From positions 620,001 through 684,000 of the forward strand of contig MCFL01000002.1 of assembly GCA_002102555.1 (NCBI GenBank): a stretch of DNA of 64,000 bases, read 5' to 3'. The notes under the pieces are model-generated. The model searched no databases and was not told where the DNA came from. It saw only the letters and a list, made by a program, of their open reading frames with translations. The translations under genes were made by a program, and so were the position numbers. This DNA comes from Catenaria anguillulae PL171. Lineage: Eukaryota > Blastocladiomycota > Blastocladiomycetes > Blastocladiales > Catenariaceae. How positions within the stretch are numbered: the first letter of the stretch is position 1; the number at the start of each line of letters is the position of its first letter. Below are positions 49,109 to 60,243 of the stretch, piece by piece.

Positions 49109-50347
49109 ATGGCAATTCACCCAACCGTGGCCAGCCCACAGGGCTCATTGAGCCCTACTCACTTTGCGGTCTCCGGGACAAGCCTAGTGCTGACCTTTTT
49201 CGGTGTACTAAGGGCTTGCGCAGCCCTCATTCCACGACTTCGAATCGCTCGGCACCCGCGCCTCCTGTCTGCTGACGTCGTGCGCAATCATCGTTGCGAG
49301 CAATATTGCGACCAATGCATCGGCGCTGATAACGATTGGTCTCGGCCAACCCGTTAATCTGCTGACGTACTATGTCGCAAGAACATTTACCTTTCTTCCA
49401 TTCGCGCCGCTGCATACAGTGGCCGTGCTGCGACGCATTTTGGTACTCATAACATCGCAAGCGTCGTACAAGCGAGCACTCCTCATCTCGCACGGCATTT
49501 GCCTCGTTGGATTCGTTCTCGCTGTCGTCAGCATGTGGGCAGCGACCATTGAATCCATGAACGTCGGCACTTTGGACTATTGGCTGCATGAGTGGGCGCT
49601 ACCTTTTTATGGCACGATCGCGGCGGGCATGTTCCCACTCGTCAATGTCGTGTTTTGCACGCGCCGCTGCGTTCAGCTTGGGTCCGCACGTCGCTCCCAC
49701 ACGCACCCTCAACTACACTGTCATCATCTCCATCCGCAGGTGCAGCGGCATGCTCATCGCCTAGCCTACCGACGCCGACCGTGGGAATCGCTTCGGTGCT
49801 TCCCGCACGGTCAAGCAGTGCTCACGGTAATCACAATAGCACACATGCGAGCTTGGCCGATCCATCGTTGCAACCGTCACTGGCCGAGCTGCAGACGCAT
49901 CAACCGCACGGCTGCATCGCCTCAAGACGTTGGCCAAGCATCCGTGACGGCGGCATTTTGGTTTCTCACACAACTGAAATTGGCGCATGGCTGATATCCA
50001 TTGGTATCAATCTTGGATCCGGCCACCAAATCCCAGTGCTTGTCAAGAACACATTGTATGATGTGCTGAGTATCTCGATTGTGTTGCTTGAGGTTCGTTC
50101 GTCTTTTCATTTTTTTTTTGGACACTCAACTTGGATTCGGTCCAACTCATTTGATAATCGCACATCATGATGCATGCAGGCTTCCTTTGAACAAGTGTAT
50201 CGACGCAAGTACAACAAGGCCAAACAAAAGGCGGGATCTGGGGTTCGTTCCAGTATGATGCTATCGACGGTTGCTGCGCACGCAGTGACGGCCTCGCCTG
50301 CGGCACGGTCATTTGCTGGCGCAACATCTACGGGAGCAGGGGCATAA
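49109..50347 (+). CDS. Seven-pass membrane protein, paralogue C
   Basis: ATG 49109; THFAVSGTSLVLTFFGVLRA is helix 1 and a LTSCAIIVASNIATNASALI segment in a second frame is helix 2. YYVARTFTFLPFAPLHTVAV plus LRRILVLI is helix 3, GICLVGFVLAVVSMWAATIE helix 4, and PFYGTIAAGMFPLVNVVFC helix 5. The loop is broken by frame changes near 49665 and 49830. Then ASVTAAFWFLTQLKL and NTLYDVLSISIVLLE follow. A GT-AG intron (about 50092-50178) joins to ASFEQVYRRKYNKAKQK, and the tail ends at 50345-50347. Over helices 3-5 it is very close to paralogue A. It lies in the opposite orientation to A and B. Confidence 0.6.
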
Positions 50348-50562
50348 AGCAAGGTGCCCGCCGTTCCCGAATCAACAGAGCCAGAACCGTCGATGGTGAA
50401 TGGCCAGCAGAAGCCGGAGGAGGATATCACGAGTAGAGTAATGCATGAGGGTGAGTGAGTATGCAAGAATGCTTGAGATGCAGGCCAAATGAAAACGATA
50501 GTTTGGGTTGGTATATACATGTACAACAACGAGTTGACGGTGATGTGGATAGCTAGGCGTTT

Positions 50563-51318
50563 TCATGACTTTGATGCGACGACAGTGCCCTCGGCCAAGG
50601 ATTTGAGCGAGCCGACAATGGAATCAAGAGATTGCTTGCGGGAAACTGTGATGTGAATGGCCGAAGAGTTGCGAACGTCCATTTCCGGCTCAAGGTCCTA
50701 AAGTGGAAAGAGCTTCATTAGCAACAATTGGCGGCGCCGAGAGGCGATGACGAGTAGGGAAGTCGCACCTCGTTCTTGTAATCCAGCTCATCAGCCAACT
50801 GCACGGTGTCCGTTTCGACAGTCATGTTGAGGTTGCCAACACAGCGCTCTTGCAAGACGGTGGCCACGAGCGTAGCCTTGTAAATGGCCTTGCCGAGACC
50901 GTGAATCACTACAAACGGTTGGCTGAAATGTCCGGGTGAAAGATACATGAGTATGAGAGCAACAGTGGACGCAACCAATGAGGAAAGCGGTGGACACTTA
51001 CTGCTCCTTGTCAAGCAACTGTTGTGCCCGAGCAACATATGCCCGGACCGGTGTCGACTTCTTGTCGGTGACATAAATGTCAAACGGCCGGGGCGACTGC
51101 TTGACCGGATTCTTCTTGATGCGTTTGTCTGTCGGAACCATGCAAAAGCGAAGCGGCTGGTCAGCCCACAGAGAGGACGGGGCTCCAAGGTGTCAGGGCC
51201 AAATTCGTTGCTGCATACGGGGCTCATGCGAGTTGGCTGGACGAGAGCGCTTATGGGCTGCTTTCGCGGGCGCTGTTGATGGCGCTACAGGGGATACAGC
51301 TGCCGTTGTTGATGACAT
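50563..51318 (-). CDS. POP7: Ribonuclease P/MRP subunit Pop7 (Rpp20, Alba fold)
   Basis: Shared subunit of RNase P and RNase MRP that binds the RNA with Pop6/Rpp25. ATG 51318 gives an Ala/Ser/Pro-rich start. A frame correction near 51200 and then KNPVKQSPRPFDIYVTDKKS and VRAYVARAQQLLDKE lead to an intron. The Alba core continues with PFVVIHGLGKAIYKATLVAT, VLQERCVGNLNM and VETDTVQLADELDYKNE. A last intron (about 50767-50700) joins DLEPEMDVRNSSAIHITVSR and the C-terminus at 50563. HGLGKAI is the diagnostic nucleic-acid-binding loop. Confidence 0.85.
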
Positions 51319-51661
51319 TGTGTTGGAGGATTTCATAGACATATGTAAGTATGGGAGAGCCGTGGTTTAGCATACAGGATGCACTTGTCCCGTTCCATCA
51401 TTGGAGTCAAGAGGCGGGTCAGACGAATCGGAGGCCCAACCAGTTCAGCTTTTTTAACGTCACGACGACTTGAGGCCGCAAATTCAGATAAATGCCCGTC
51501 ACTGCTTTCCACGCTCATTTTTCTTGCGCAATTGCAGCAGAATGACCCATCGATTCAGACACGGGGCGGGCCAGTATATTCAAATCGGACAGTAGAGACA
51601 TTCAGCATAAATATACTAGTAGCTCAACAGCAGTTCACTTGCACCGCCGATAGCAGCACGC
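51319..51661. other. Spacer upstream of POP7, no gene seen
   Basis: Contains the POP7 promoter and the RABL2 3' flank. Short frames on both strands show no family resemblance. Confidence 0.4.
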
Positions 51662-52491
51662 TCATGGGATGTGGACAGGCATCGTTGAAGACGATGGTGC
51701 GGCTGCCGCTGGCGCTGCAATGGCTGTGGCTTCGGACGCTGGTGTGCTCCCCTCCCGAATCAAGTCAAGCACGTCGTCCATGAAGTCGCGTGTATCGCTC
51801 TCCTTGTATGCAATCGCCCGCCGAATGATGTCTTGAAACGCCATGACAACGTTTGTCCCGTCACTATACAAGAAAGAAAAAAAAGGAAGAATGTGAGATT
51901 TTCTGCCGGCTTCAAGATCCAAACGGTGCGAGGGCTGCCCTGGGTGCATACCTTGCACTCACAAACACCAGATCCAGCCGATTGTCAACTGCAAACTTGA
52001 AGTCCCGCTTGGCCATTTCTGGCTGTTGATCTATCTTGTTGGCCAAGACGATGACAGGGATATTGGGGCGATACTGCCGCAGCTCTCGATACCAATTGTC
52101 GAGGTTCTTGTACGTAATCTTGCGCGATAAATCAAAGCACAACAGGCACGCATGAGCGCCGTGGTAGTAACCCGGGTGCATGCTGGCAAACCGTTCTTGT
52201 CCGGCCGTGTCGTAAAAGTCGATGTGAAGCGGTTCACCTGTCGTTGGGTGTGTCGACTTGTACTTGAAGAGACTGAGGGCGTACGCTGCAGAAAAGTAAG
52301 GGCGAAGCGTCAATAATTGTCGACGCCAGCGTAGCGTAAATTCGACAGCACGGACTTGAAGAGGTCGCTTGAGAATAGTCCTTGAGCAAGAACCGCTCAA
52401 TGAGTTTACTCTTTCCCACGGCCGAGTCACCAAGCAGGATGATCTTCAAGTCGGCTGGCCGTTCTGCCAACGTTGACGTCGGTTCGGGCAT
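51662..52491 (-). CDS. RABL2: RABL2 small GTPase (intraflagellar transport)
   Basis: RABL2 controls entry of IFT trains at the base of the cilium. ATG 52491; LKIILLGDSAVGKSKLIERF is the G1 region. An intron of about 80 bases ends near 52285, before YALSLFKYKST, the YALTLYK-type switch segment that separates RABL2 from Rabs. IDFYDTAGQERFASMHPGYY is G3 with HACLLCFDLSRKITYKNL after it. VIVLANKID is G4, and LVFVSA is G5, split by an intron (about 51960-51870) from DGTNVVMAFQDIIRRAIAYK. DFMDDVLDLI near the end is also family-typical; an Ala/Ser/Pro tail follows. There is no C-terminal prenylation cysteine, as expected for RABL2. One base is missing near 52380. Confidence 0.9.
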
Positions 52492-52756
52492 GATCGGGCA
52501 ATGAGGTGGAATGCGTCACAGATTGTTTATGATACCGATGGTAAAATTGTTTTGCTAGCAGTTTCATGGGTCCAGCGTTACGTTTTGGAAGGCCGGCTCA
52601 AGCATAATCTACCACGAGCCTTGCCCAATTCGTGCTTGCCTGTGAAGCGTCGCGCGTCATTCCGCATTTCTTGTTCGCACTACTGTTGGTGATTTGAATT
52701 ACCGTGGTGATTCGTCACGACGTTGCCGCATAGAGCATGAGGTTTAGGGGAACTGG
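52492..52756. promoter_or_regulatory. Divergent promoter of RABL2 and the coiled-coil gene
   Basis: 265 bases separate the two ATGs. No X-box-like inverted repeat was obvious by eye. Confidence 0.35.
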
Positions 52757-54049
52757 ATGGACAATTTGCAAATTCATCCAGATCCCACGATGAATCCAAC
52801 TCCCCGCTCTCCTATACCAACTCGCCTTCCAAGGCCAACCTCCGATGCAGTCGCTCCAGGGTCCCCGTCGCGACGTTACATCGGTCCCGTGGCCAAGTTA
52901 CCCAACCCGCTCGACACTTCAACCGTTGAAAAGTTGCTGGATGACATGCTTCTCAAGACTGCGTCGGCCAATAACTCGCCGCTCACGCCACTGATCCCAC
53001 GCTCTGCCCGCCCTTACGTCGATGGTAGGCCAAAGACTCCACTCCGGCACCCTCAGCCGGTTCGCCCGGGGTCTCCAGGAAAGGTGCCATCGCCCGAATC
53101 GCGCCCGCGCTCGCCGAAATCCCTGGCAGCCGAGAATCAGCACTTGATTCAGACGTTAGAGAATTTGCAGGTGGCATCGACTGCAGGTTCGTAGACGCTG
53201 GACTGCTTGAATTGAATTATCGAATGCACCTACAGCGTTTTCACGCACGCCATCATGATGACAGCCTATGACCGCCTTACCCAACTCACTCGTGATGCGG
53301 AAAATCAAGCTGCCGAAAAGCAACATCTTCTTGCCAGATCGCTCACTTGACCCGAGCCAGGGACGAATTGAAGGAGCGGCTGCATGTCAAGGAATCCCTA
53401 CTCGCCCGAGTGTCTGCCTCCATCAAGAAGGCAACAGTCGAGTTTCGCCACGTCCAGCAGCAACTTGAGGTCGAAACACGCCGGCGAGTCAATGCAGAAA
53501 CCCAACTTGAAGTTGCGCGCAATCGATTGCGGGTGTTGGAAGCCAGCGCCGAAATGGTTCGCAGCACAGAGCGCAATCCAGCGCACCCGCCAGTGTCTCA
53601 GCCCCCGGATACCATGACTCGATCATCGCATGCAAGCATGCCCAAGTCGCCGACATCAAAGTCCCCATCAGCGGTCGGTGCGCGGCCCTCTCGCCCGCCT
53701 CGCCTCTCCATTCCCGGGCACTTCCACCTCACCATCCCGTGTCACCACTTCACATGACTGCGCTATCGGAAAATGGCGCGTCTCACATTCCTGATTATTA
53801 CCTCAACTCTGCATCATCCCCTAAACCCACTGGCCCGTATTCGGCTTCGTTCGCCGGAGGACCAACTGCAGTTGCCTCTCAGAATGGAGAATCCGAACGA
53901 CTTCAATTGCGCGCTGGATTGGCGGCGCTGTTGCAGAATTGAAGAAGTTGCAATCCATAGCATTGGGAGATTCGGCCGCGGGAACTGGGACAAGTACCCT
54001 TGTTCCCTATCGCAACGATCGGCGAGTCGCCCAAAGTGTTGCCCAGTAG
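52757..54049 (+). CDS. Unknown coiled-coil protein
   Basis: ATG 52757 opens a Pro/Ser/Arg-rich, disordered N-terminus containing STVEKLLDDMLLKTA and AAENQHLIQTLENLQ. An intron near 53170-53235 and frame corrections lead to AYDRLTQLTRDAENQAAEKQ and a long heptad-like helix: ARDELKERLHVKESLLARVS, EFRHVQQQLEVETRRRVNAE and QLEVARNRLRVLEAS (53340-53560). A second disordered region follows, then RLQLRAGLAALLQN, and after one more correction a tail ending at 54047-54049. No family is recognised. Divergence from RABL2 makes a centriole or flagellar role an attractive but unproven guess. Confidence 0.5.
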
Positions 54050-54543
54050 TTGCCAAAGATGCCTATTTTGCTAGTTTGTATATACCAGTTTTCTCTACGT
54101 TATGCTGTGCGAAGTATCCATGCAGATTACTGCCCAAAGATATGGCTCACATGCGATCGATCTTCGTGCAGCAGGTTTCGGAGCCCCAAACTTACATTCG
54201 CCAATGCCACTCGGCGCACTTTGCCCTGTCAATTGGTCGCATTTCATGTATTTGGTCATGAACTGGCTTTTTCGTCAGTTCGAGGTGGGGACCAAGGAGG
54301 CGTGATAGAGATTCGCGAAGCAGCTCGAGCCTCGACTGTGGCTCCTCTCTGTTTCGTCACTTGACCGATGGCAACTCAATGCGGCCGACTGTACATATGT
54401 ACATAGATCAACAGAATGCATTAATATTCTCTCTCCTCATCATGCGAATTCAATTGGTCTCGCCACCAGCTTTAGTGCACTCTGCGCACTCCGACCGCCA
54501 GTCCCAATCCGTCACGCTTCTGCATATCTGGTAACCAAATGCC
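54050..54543. other. Intergenic, nothing seen
   Basis: 3' flank of the coiled-coil gene and promoter of the kinase-like receptor gene; no feature recognised. Confidence 0.4.
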
Positions 54544-57500
54544 ATGAGTCGATCACGGGCAACAAGCTCTGTCTCCATTCCTTCGCCAGCATCGCGGCGC
54601 CGGGTTCGACAGCAAACAGTTGCTGGCACCAATTCATCCGCAAATCGTGACCACGCGGCGCCGCGAGCCCGATCGACGTCCGCGGCCGTGACCGCCAACG
54701 TGCCTTGCTGCACGGTTCCCAACCCCTCATCGCAATCATCCGCCGGTCCATCCCAAGCCGCAATTTCCTCGCATCATCTCACGGTCAACTCTGAAGACCA
54801 AGCCCACTTGTTGCGGAGCCATCAGTACATGCTAATGCCCGCTGCGCCATGGCCGAAGCACACGCCGCAGTCGACGTTCCTTGTCCCAAACTGGGCCGGA
54901 TCGGCACCACAAAGTGACTCGCTGGTGCCACATTTGGGGCCCATGGCTTGCTGGGTTCTTGACCATATTGGTTGGAGTTGGTACGTGCGAGGGCCGCCCA
55001 CACAAGCTGGAGACACCTCGGTGCGTGTCACTGACCTTCTACATCACGAGTTGGTTAGGCTGCAGCTTGGGTCTTTCTTTTGGTTTCGATCGGTCGAGAC
55101 GGACACCTTTGAGCGTGACTTTTCGAGCGTTCGACGCATTTGCGTGCACTCGCTTGAATCCGTCATGGCCTTTCGGTGTTTTCAACATTTGCGCAACTTT
55201 GCCGCGTTCACATATGCCACCCCTGACCTCACCCAGGGTACCGTTTATAGTAAGTGTCACGGGCGGGCTTTCGAGCGGCTGCGACTAACTGGCGACATTC
55301 TCTTAGCTGCATTGACAACATTTGGCGAGCGTTCGTCGTTTGACCCGAACATCATTTATAGCATCAATCTCGCTGTCGTTGTTCCCAAGAATCAATCGGG
55401 AGCTGTTTCTCGTTTCTACAACCAATCTTTGTGGAATACCGCCAATTCGACCATGTTAATACGCGGTGACAATATCAGCGTCTATCCTGTCTTGATGTAC
55501 GAACCGCTTACATTTTGTGTTCGCACGCTCCGGCTCAAACCAACTGTTTTCTGGCGTCACTTCATGTAGACATCCAGCAAACACGCGCGGCTCCAACTTC
55601 TTGGGTTGGAACCTGCTCTCAGACCCGATCCGCCGCCAACCTATCCAGCGTGCCCTGACCCCGGTGGGTGGGGAATCACAACACCACTCAAGTTTCGTGA
55701 TTCGGATGCACAGGGTTTGCTGCGTGGCATTTTGTTCCTCCACGCACTCCAACGCCGGTAACACCGTTTCCAGAGTGGGTTGCATCCATGGCTTGTCCTT
55801 TTCGCTCCTCTTTACATCCACTCTCGACCGCTCTTTCGAACGCCAATGAGGACTGATATTGCTGTCCATGTTGATATGAGAATCATGAGCGCGTCTTCGC
55901 GTACGAACCGGCAGGATGGCATCCTCGACCCTTCGCGAGCTGCATGGACCATTTTCAAGGCTTCAACGCCCGTTGGTCAGTTACTTTTGTTCCCACTGCG
56001 AGTACGTGTCCAAGTTCTTTACGGCAGTCCCATGGGTGGTCTTTGCCTGCACGTTAGGGTCTTTGTCTCTTGTCGGACGTTGTGCGCCGGGAGCGGCGCG
56101 ATTTATGGTGTCCAAGCAGATGCTGTACCGACTTCAGTTGCAAACGCAATTGCTTGGTAGTATGCAGCAGTACAGTCGTGCCGTGCTGGAGGCCATTCCC
56201 GATGGACTGCTCATGCTGGACATTCACGGTCACGTCATGAGTGCCAACGATGCCGCCTCCAGATGACGGGTTATCAGCTCGACGATTTGCACGGCCGGTC
56301 CCGTTCACCAAATTGCTCGATGAGACCGCATGGTGGCAGGTGGAACACACTTGCTTGTTGCACATGGGAACCATTTTAGCCATCGCAACGTACATCCACA
56401 GGCGGCGATTCGATGATTATATCCTCCATGTCTTCCTCTTCCTCTTCCTTTCTTCCTCTTCCTCTGCCTGTCGTCTCCAGCGTCATCTTGCCCACCAACG
56501 CCCAGCCAGCCTGGGGCGACCGTGTCATCGAACAGCGGGTCTCGTAGTTCACGACTCCGTCGCCGCCGCAACCGCACACTTGATCCGACCTCGGCAGCGC
56601 CTTCCAACTCTTCCTGTCTCACTGCCTCACCTACTGCATCCGCATCAACCACATCCATCCAAATCGATCATGGCGCACCCCCCTTCTCCCCTCCGTCAAC
56701 CCACGTCAAGCATCCACCCACTCGTCTTGCCGCTCTGCCAAGACTCGCTCATCACGCTTTTGGAACCGGCGACCACGAGGTGCGAATGCGCGCAAAGACG
56801 GGTCCACATTTATTGCGCAACTGTCCGTTTCCCAAGTCAACGACCCGCACGTGGACCCAGACGCGCCCATGGACGACCTGCTGTCCCTCCACGACCGGAT
56901 CCCACCCTGTCAACGCACCCACGAACCAACTCGTCACCCGACCCCGCCGTGTCGTCGCACGACCACGGCCTGCTCGCTTCCGACGTGGACACATACCTGG
57001 CGCGTGCAGACTCACCATCCTCAGCCACCCTCAACCCTCCGACGTTTCACCAAATCGTGCTGTTTCACGACATCACGCCGCGTGTCGAGGCAATGCACCA
57101 GGTAGCCGCCATGGAAAAGCAGGCCACGGACGCGACCGAGGCAAGCAGCACTTGCTCAGGTTCTTGATTCAGGCCATGACTGTGCCCGTGCAGCACATGA
57201 TGCACGACTTGGACGTGATTGCGCGCGCGGCAGAAACGCGCACGTGTAGCAGCAGTCAAGGCACAGCGGGAACGGCCGAGCGTGACGCGGACTTGGCGGA
57301 TGCAAAGGCCGCGGCAAAGCACATTGCCAACGTTCTGGACGACGTGGCCGTGTACGCAGGCGTCCAGTGCTTGGACCAGCAGCAGCAACCAGCATCATCG
57401 CCCGTTGTGGACGCGTGCGGATTGGAGGCCGGGCAAACGCCCTGCGGGAAATGCCCCGGGTGCGGGCCTCAGGGCAAGCTCGTGCGTGAGCTCGTGGATA

Positions 57501-57996
57501 CTTGCATGGACCCCAGATGTTCTCGGCCATGCGGGCTCAGGGCATTGTGTTGACCGTGAGCGTTGGGCGCGCGTCGGGCGACCTGCGTGTACCGCCCGGA
57601 TTCGCATGTGTGGTTTGCAAGCTCTTGCACAAGTTTGTGGCGCTGGCGACCATGGTGGCCAGGCCCGCGGCGCTCATGACGCTGGCCGTCATTGACGAGC
57701 CTACTACCATGGCCACCGTGACGAGCAGTCAAGAAGACCCCGTGATGCATTTCTTGGTCACGCTGAGCGCGTTTGATTCGCAGTTCCCATCAACGACTGT
57801 GTCGCACGATTTGAATTTGGCCGTCGGGTCGCGCGGGTCCACGTTTGGGAATGTGGCATTGACGTGGGCGGCCGTCATTCAGTTGGTGGAGCGCAATGGC
57901 GGGCACATTCAACAGTCGAGGGTCTCGCCAGGGACTGGGTTGGTGGTGAGTGTCAAGCTGCCTGTTCCTTCGAGCCGAGTCTGTTGTGATGCGTGA
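54544..57996 (+). CDS. PAS-containing histidine-kinase-like receptor, probably catalytically dead
   Basis: ATG 54544 starts a Ser/Arg-rich cytosolic segment. After a frame change near 54920, GPWLAGFLTILVGVG and VSLTFYITSWLGCSLGLSF look like membrane spans. A region of about 900 bases (55250-56050) in broken frames may form an extracellular sensor domain with a second span (VPWVVFACTLGSLSLVG). A helix and PAS domain follow: QYSRAVLEAIPDGLLMLDIHG and MTGYQLDDLHGRS (56170-56310). HQIVLFHDITPRVEAMHQVA closes the PAS unit near 57040. The dimerisation helix reads FLIQAMTVPVQHMMHDLDVI (57159-57220), where the phospho-accepting His should precede the Pro by five residues but is Gln. The ATPase region lacks the N-box Asn and the GTGLGL box; it ends with GGHIQQSRVSPGTGLVVSVK and a stop at 57994-57996. 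No receiver domain is present. Confidence 0.55.
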
Positions 57997-58603
57997 GGAG
58001 CTGTACCGGTTTGGTCTGTTGCCGCGACAAAGGGAGTGAGTGATACCTCCATTTCACATGTATACTGAATGACTAAGATTCGTCGTCATTACTTATCATA
58101 GTACATAGTTCTGTTGGAACGAGTATGTATATTCGATGAATCCTGGCCCAGCGTTTGGGCCGTTTCAGCAAGCCCGACACTGATGACACAAATGTTGTAT
58201 ATAGCAAATTCCACACAAGAGAAACCCCATGGGTACTAGGCCAGCCACCAAGATGGAGAAAGCGCACAACGCAACACGGGGAAAGGAGTCAAGAATGGAG
58301 TTTCAAATGAGTTGGAAAAGGGTGGCATCATGAAATTACCTAGGGTGGGCTATGTAGATAAGAAAAAAAGACGACGGGCAACAAACTTGGGTAGTCATTG
58401 GAGGAAAACAGAGAAAAGCCAAGAAAGCAAAACGGAACAAAAAGACAACCAAACCAAGGCAACGACACACTGTGCATGGATCCCAAGAAACAAAGACAAA
58501 AGGCAATGAAGTACAAGAAAGCAAGACAACACAAGCAACCAAATCAAAACCTTCTCACATGCACAATTGGCTGGTCGGTCCCCCTCATCGCGATCTTGAC
58601 AAT
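57997..58603. other. Convergent 3' spacer
   Basis: AT-rich, with A-rich stretches on the plus strand at 58360-58560. Open frames there are simple-sequence artefacts. Confidence 0.4.
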
Positions 58604-60243
58604 TTACTCGACCTTTGGCTTCTCGGCCATGTTCCACGTGTGCGTGATGTAGTTCTTGACGGCCTCAATATACCCACTGCCATGGTATACTGAACACCAT
58701 GCTTGCGGCACACGGCCAAGATGCGATCTTGCAAGTAGGGAAATGGCAGTGGTTCAATCCGGGAACAAGTGATGCTCGATCTGATGGTTGAGGCCGCCCG
58801 ACATCCAGAAGTGGAAGGCGGATTTGGGCCCAAAGTTTTGCGCCGTCACGACTTGATGCTTGAACCAGTCGCGCGACGAGGCGGGCACATTGACGGGCGT
58901 CAAGTGGTTGACTTGCGAGTTGAGCATGAACAAGAATGAAAGATGAATGAGGGCACGAGGGCAAATGCAAGCTTCAGGGGCAACGCCATGGTTGACCAGT
59001 GCAAAAAGAATGGCCAGCCCAAGAGCACAATGACGGTGAGTGCGCGGCCAGACAAGTGAATCAAGTGGCGCGAGAGAGACCGCGGGCCGACAGGCACGGC
59101 ATCGTTGTATGCGCCTGTAATCACATTGTCGACCTCATTGGCAATGTTGAGGCCAAACGTCGTGGCAAGCAGCCAATGCGGGGCCAGGCGATACCACAAG
59201 CCTTGCCACTCGTGCGCCGGGTTCCAGTCCATCTTTGGGTGGTCGCGGCGCGCATGGCGCGTGTGGGCAACGTCCGGGTCCAAGTGCGCCACGTTCGGGT
59301 ATGCGTGATGCCCAATGATGTGTTGCAAAGCCCAAGTTGTCGGCGACGTGAAATACGGGAACAAGTAGGCCGCGAAAAAGTTGCCATTCGGGTTGACCGT
59401 GAGGGCAAAATGCGAAGCGTCATGAAACACATTTGCCGCAAACACCCATGCCGTCAACGGGCACAAGAACATGGCGGGCCACCACGTACGCACGGCCATC
59501 AAGTACACGGTGCCCACAAATGCCGTCGCCACCAACAAGAGCTCTGCGTGTCGCTTTGGGGTGCCCTTTGTTGCCTCGCGGAACGTGACGCCACGCCGTG
59601 TGGCCTCTTGCTCGAAATACTCGCGCAAGGCGCCCTTGAGCTCGTTTGCAAACTCGGATCCGCCCTCGGGCCAGTCAAACAGGTTGTCGACACGCGGCAT
59701 CCCAGGCGTGTCCTCCTCAATCGTGCGAAGGCGCCGGCCAATGTCGGCCGCCACTTCGTACTTGCGGAGGAACGCTTGCATCTTTGCAACGGGCGAAAAC
59801 GGATGGTACGACTCAAAGAGCACCGTGCCGTCACGGCCAGCAACCATGCTGAGGGCAAATGGACCGCCCGGGTGGCGCGAGCGGAAGTCGCGCAGGTCGT
59901 ACCACTTGCCGTGGATGCGCGTGTAGAGTGTGTCGGGCGTGTGGTGGATTTGCGGCAAGGTTGAGGCGGCAACACGAGGCGCAGGGCATCGTCCGAGTGC
60001 GAGGCCGAGGCCATAGCAGGGAGCGAAAGGTCTGGGACAATTGGGCATCAATGCAGCTGGGGCTATGATGGGCGACCCAGACGAGGGTGAGGCAGATGCG
60101 GATTTGGGCGGCGTGATGGGCGGGGTCAGGATCGGGATCACGTTGGCCGACGCGGCCGAGGCAGTCGCCAGCTTGGCTTCGAGTTGCGCCGTGGTCGGGA
60201 CCATGATGGACGAGGTTGGGGTGGGCGGGAGGTCGTGCGGCAT
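58604..60243 (-). CDS. Cytochrome b5-fusion front-end fatty acid desaturase (delta-5/delta-6 type)
   Basis: Membrane desaturase that introduces double bases near the carboxyl end of polyunsaturated acyl chains in the ER. ATG 60243 gives a Pro/Ser/Ala-rich extension of about 90 residues, then the b5 domain: IHGKWYDLRDFRSRHPGG (heme His in RHPGG, 59863-59877) and SYHPFSPVAKMQAFLRKYEV. The desaturase part has a first His box HDASHF (near 59420) and a second box in ALQHIIGHHAYPNVAHLDPD (near 59320). NIANEVDNVI, a double-span (LTVIVLLGWPFFLHWSTM) and the third box QIEHHLF (58757-58783, with Gln replacing the first His as in all front-end desaturases) follow. A frame break falls just after it. PFPYLQDRILAVCRKHGVQY and YITHTWNMAEKPKVE complete the C-terminus at 58604. 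Another break lies near 58925. All catalytic His are present; regiospecificity cannot be read from sequence. Confidence 0.88.
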
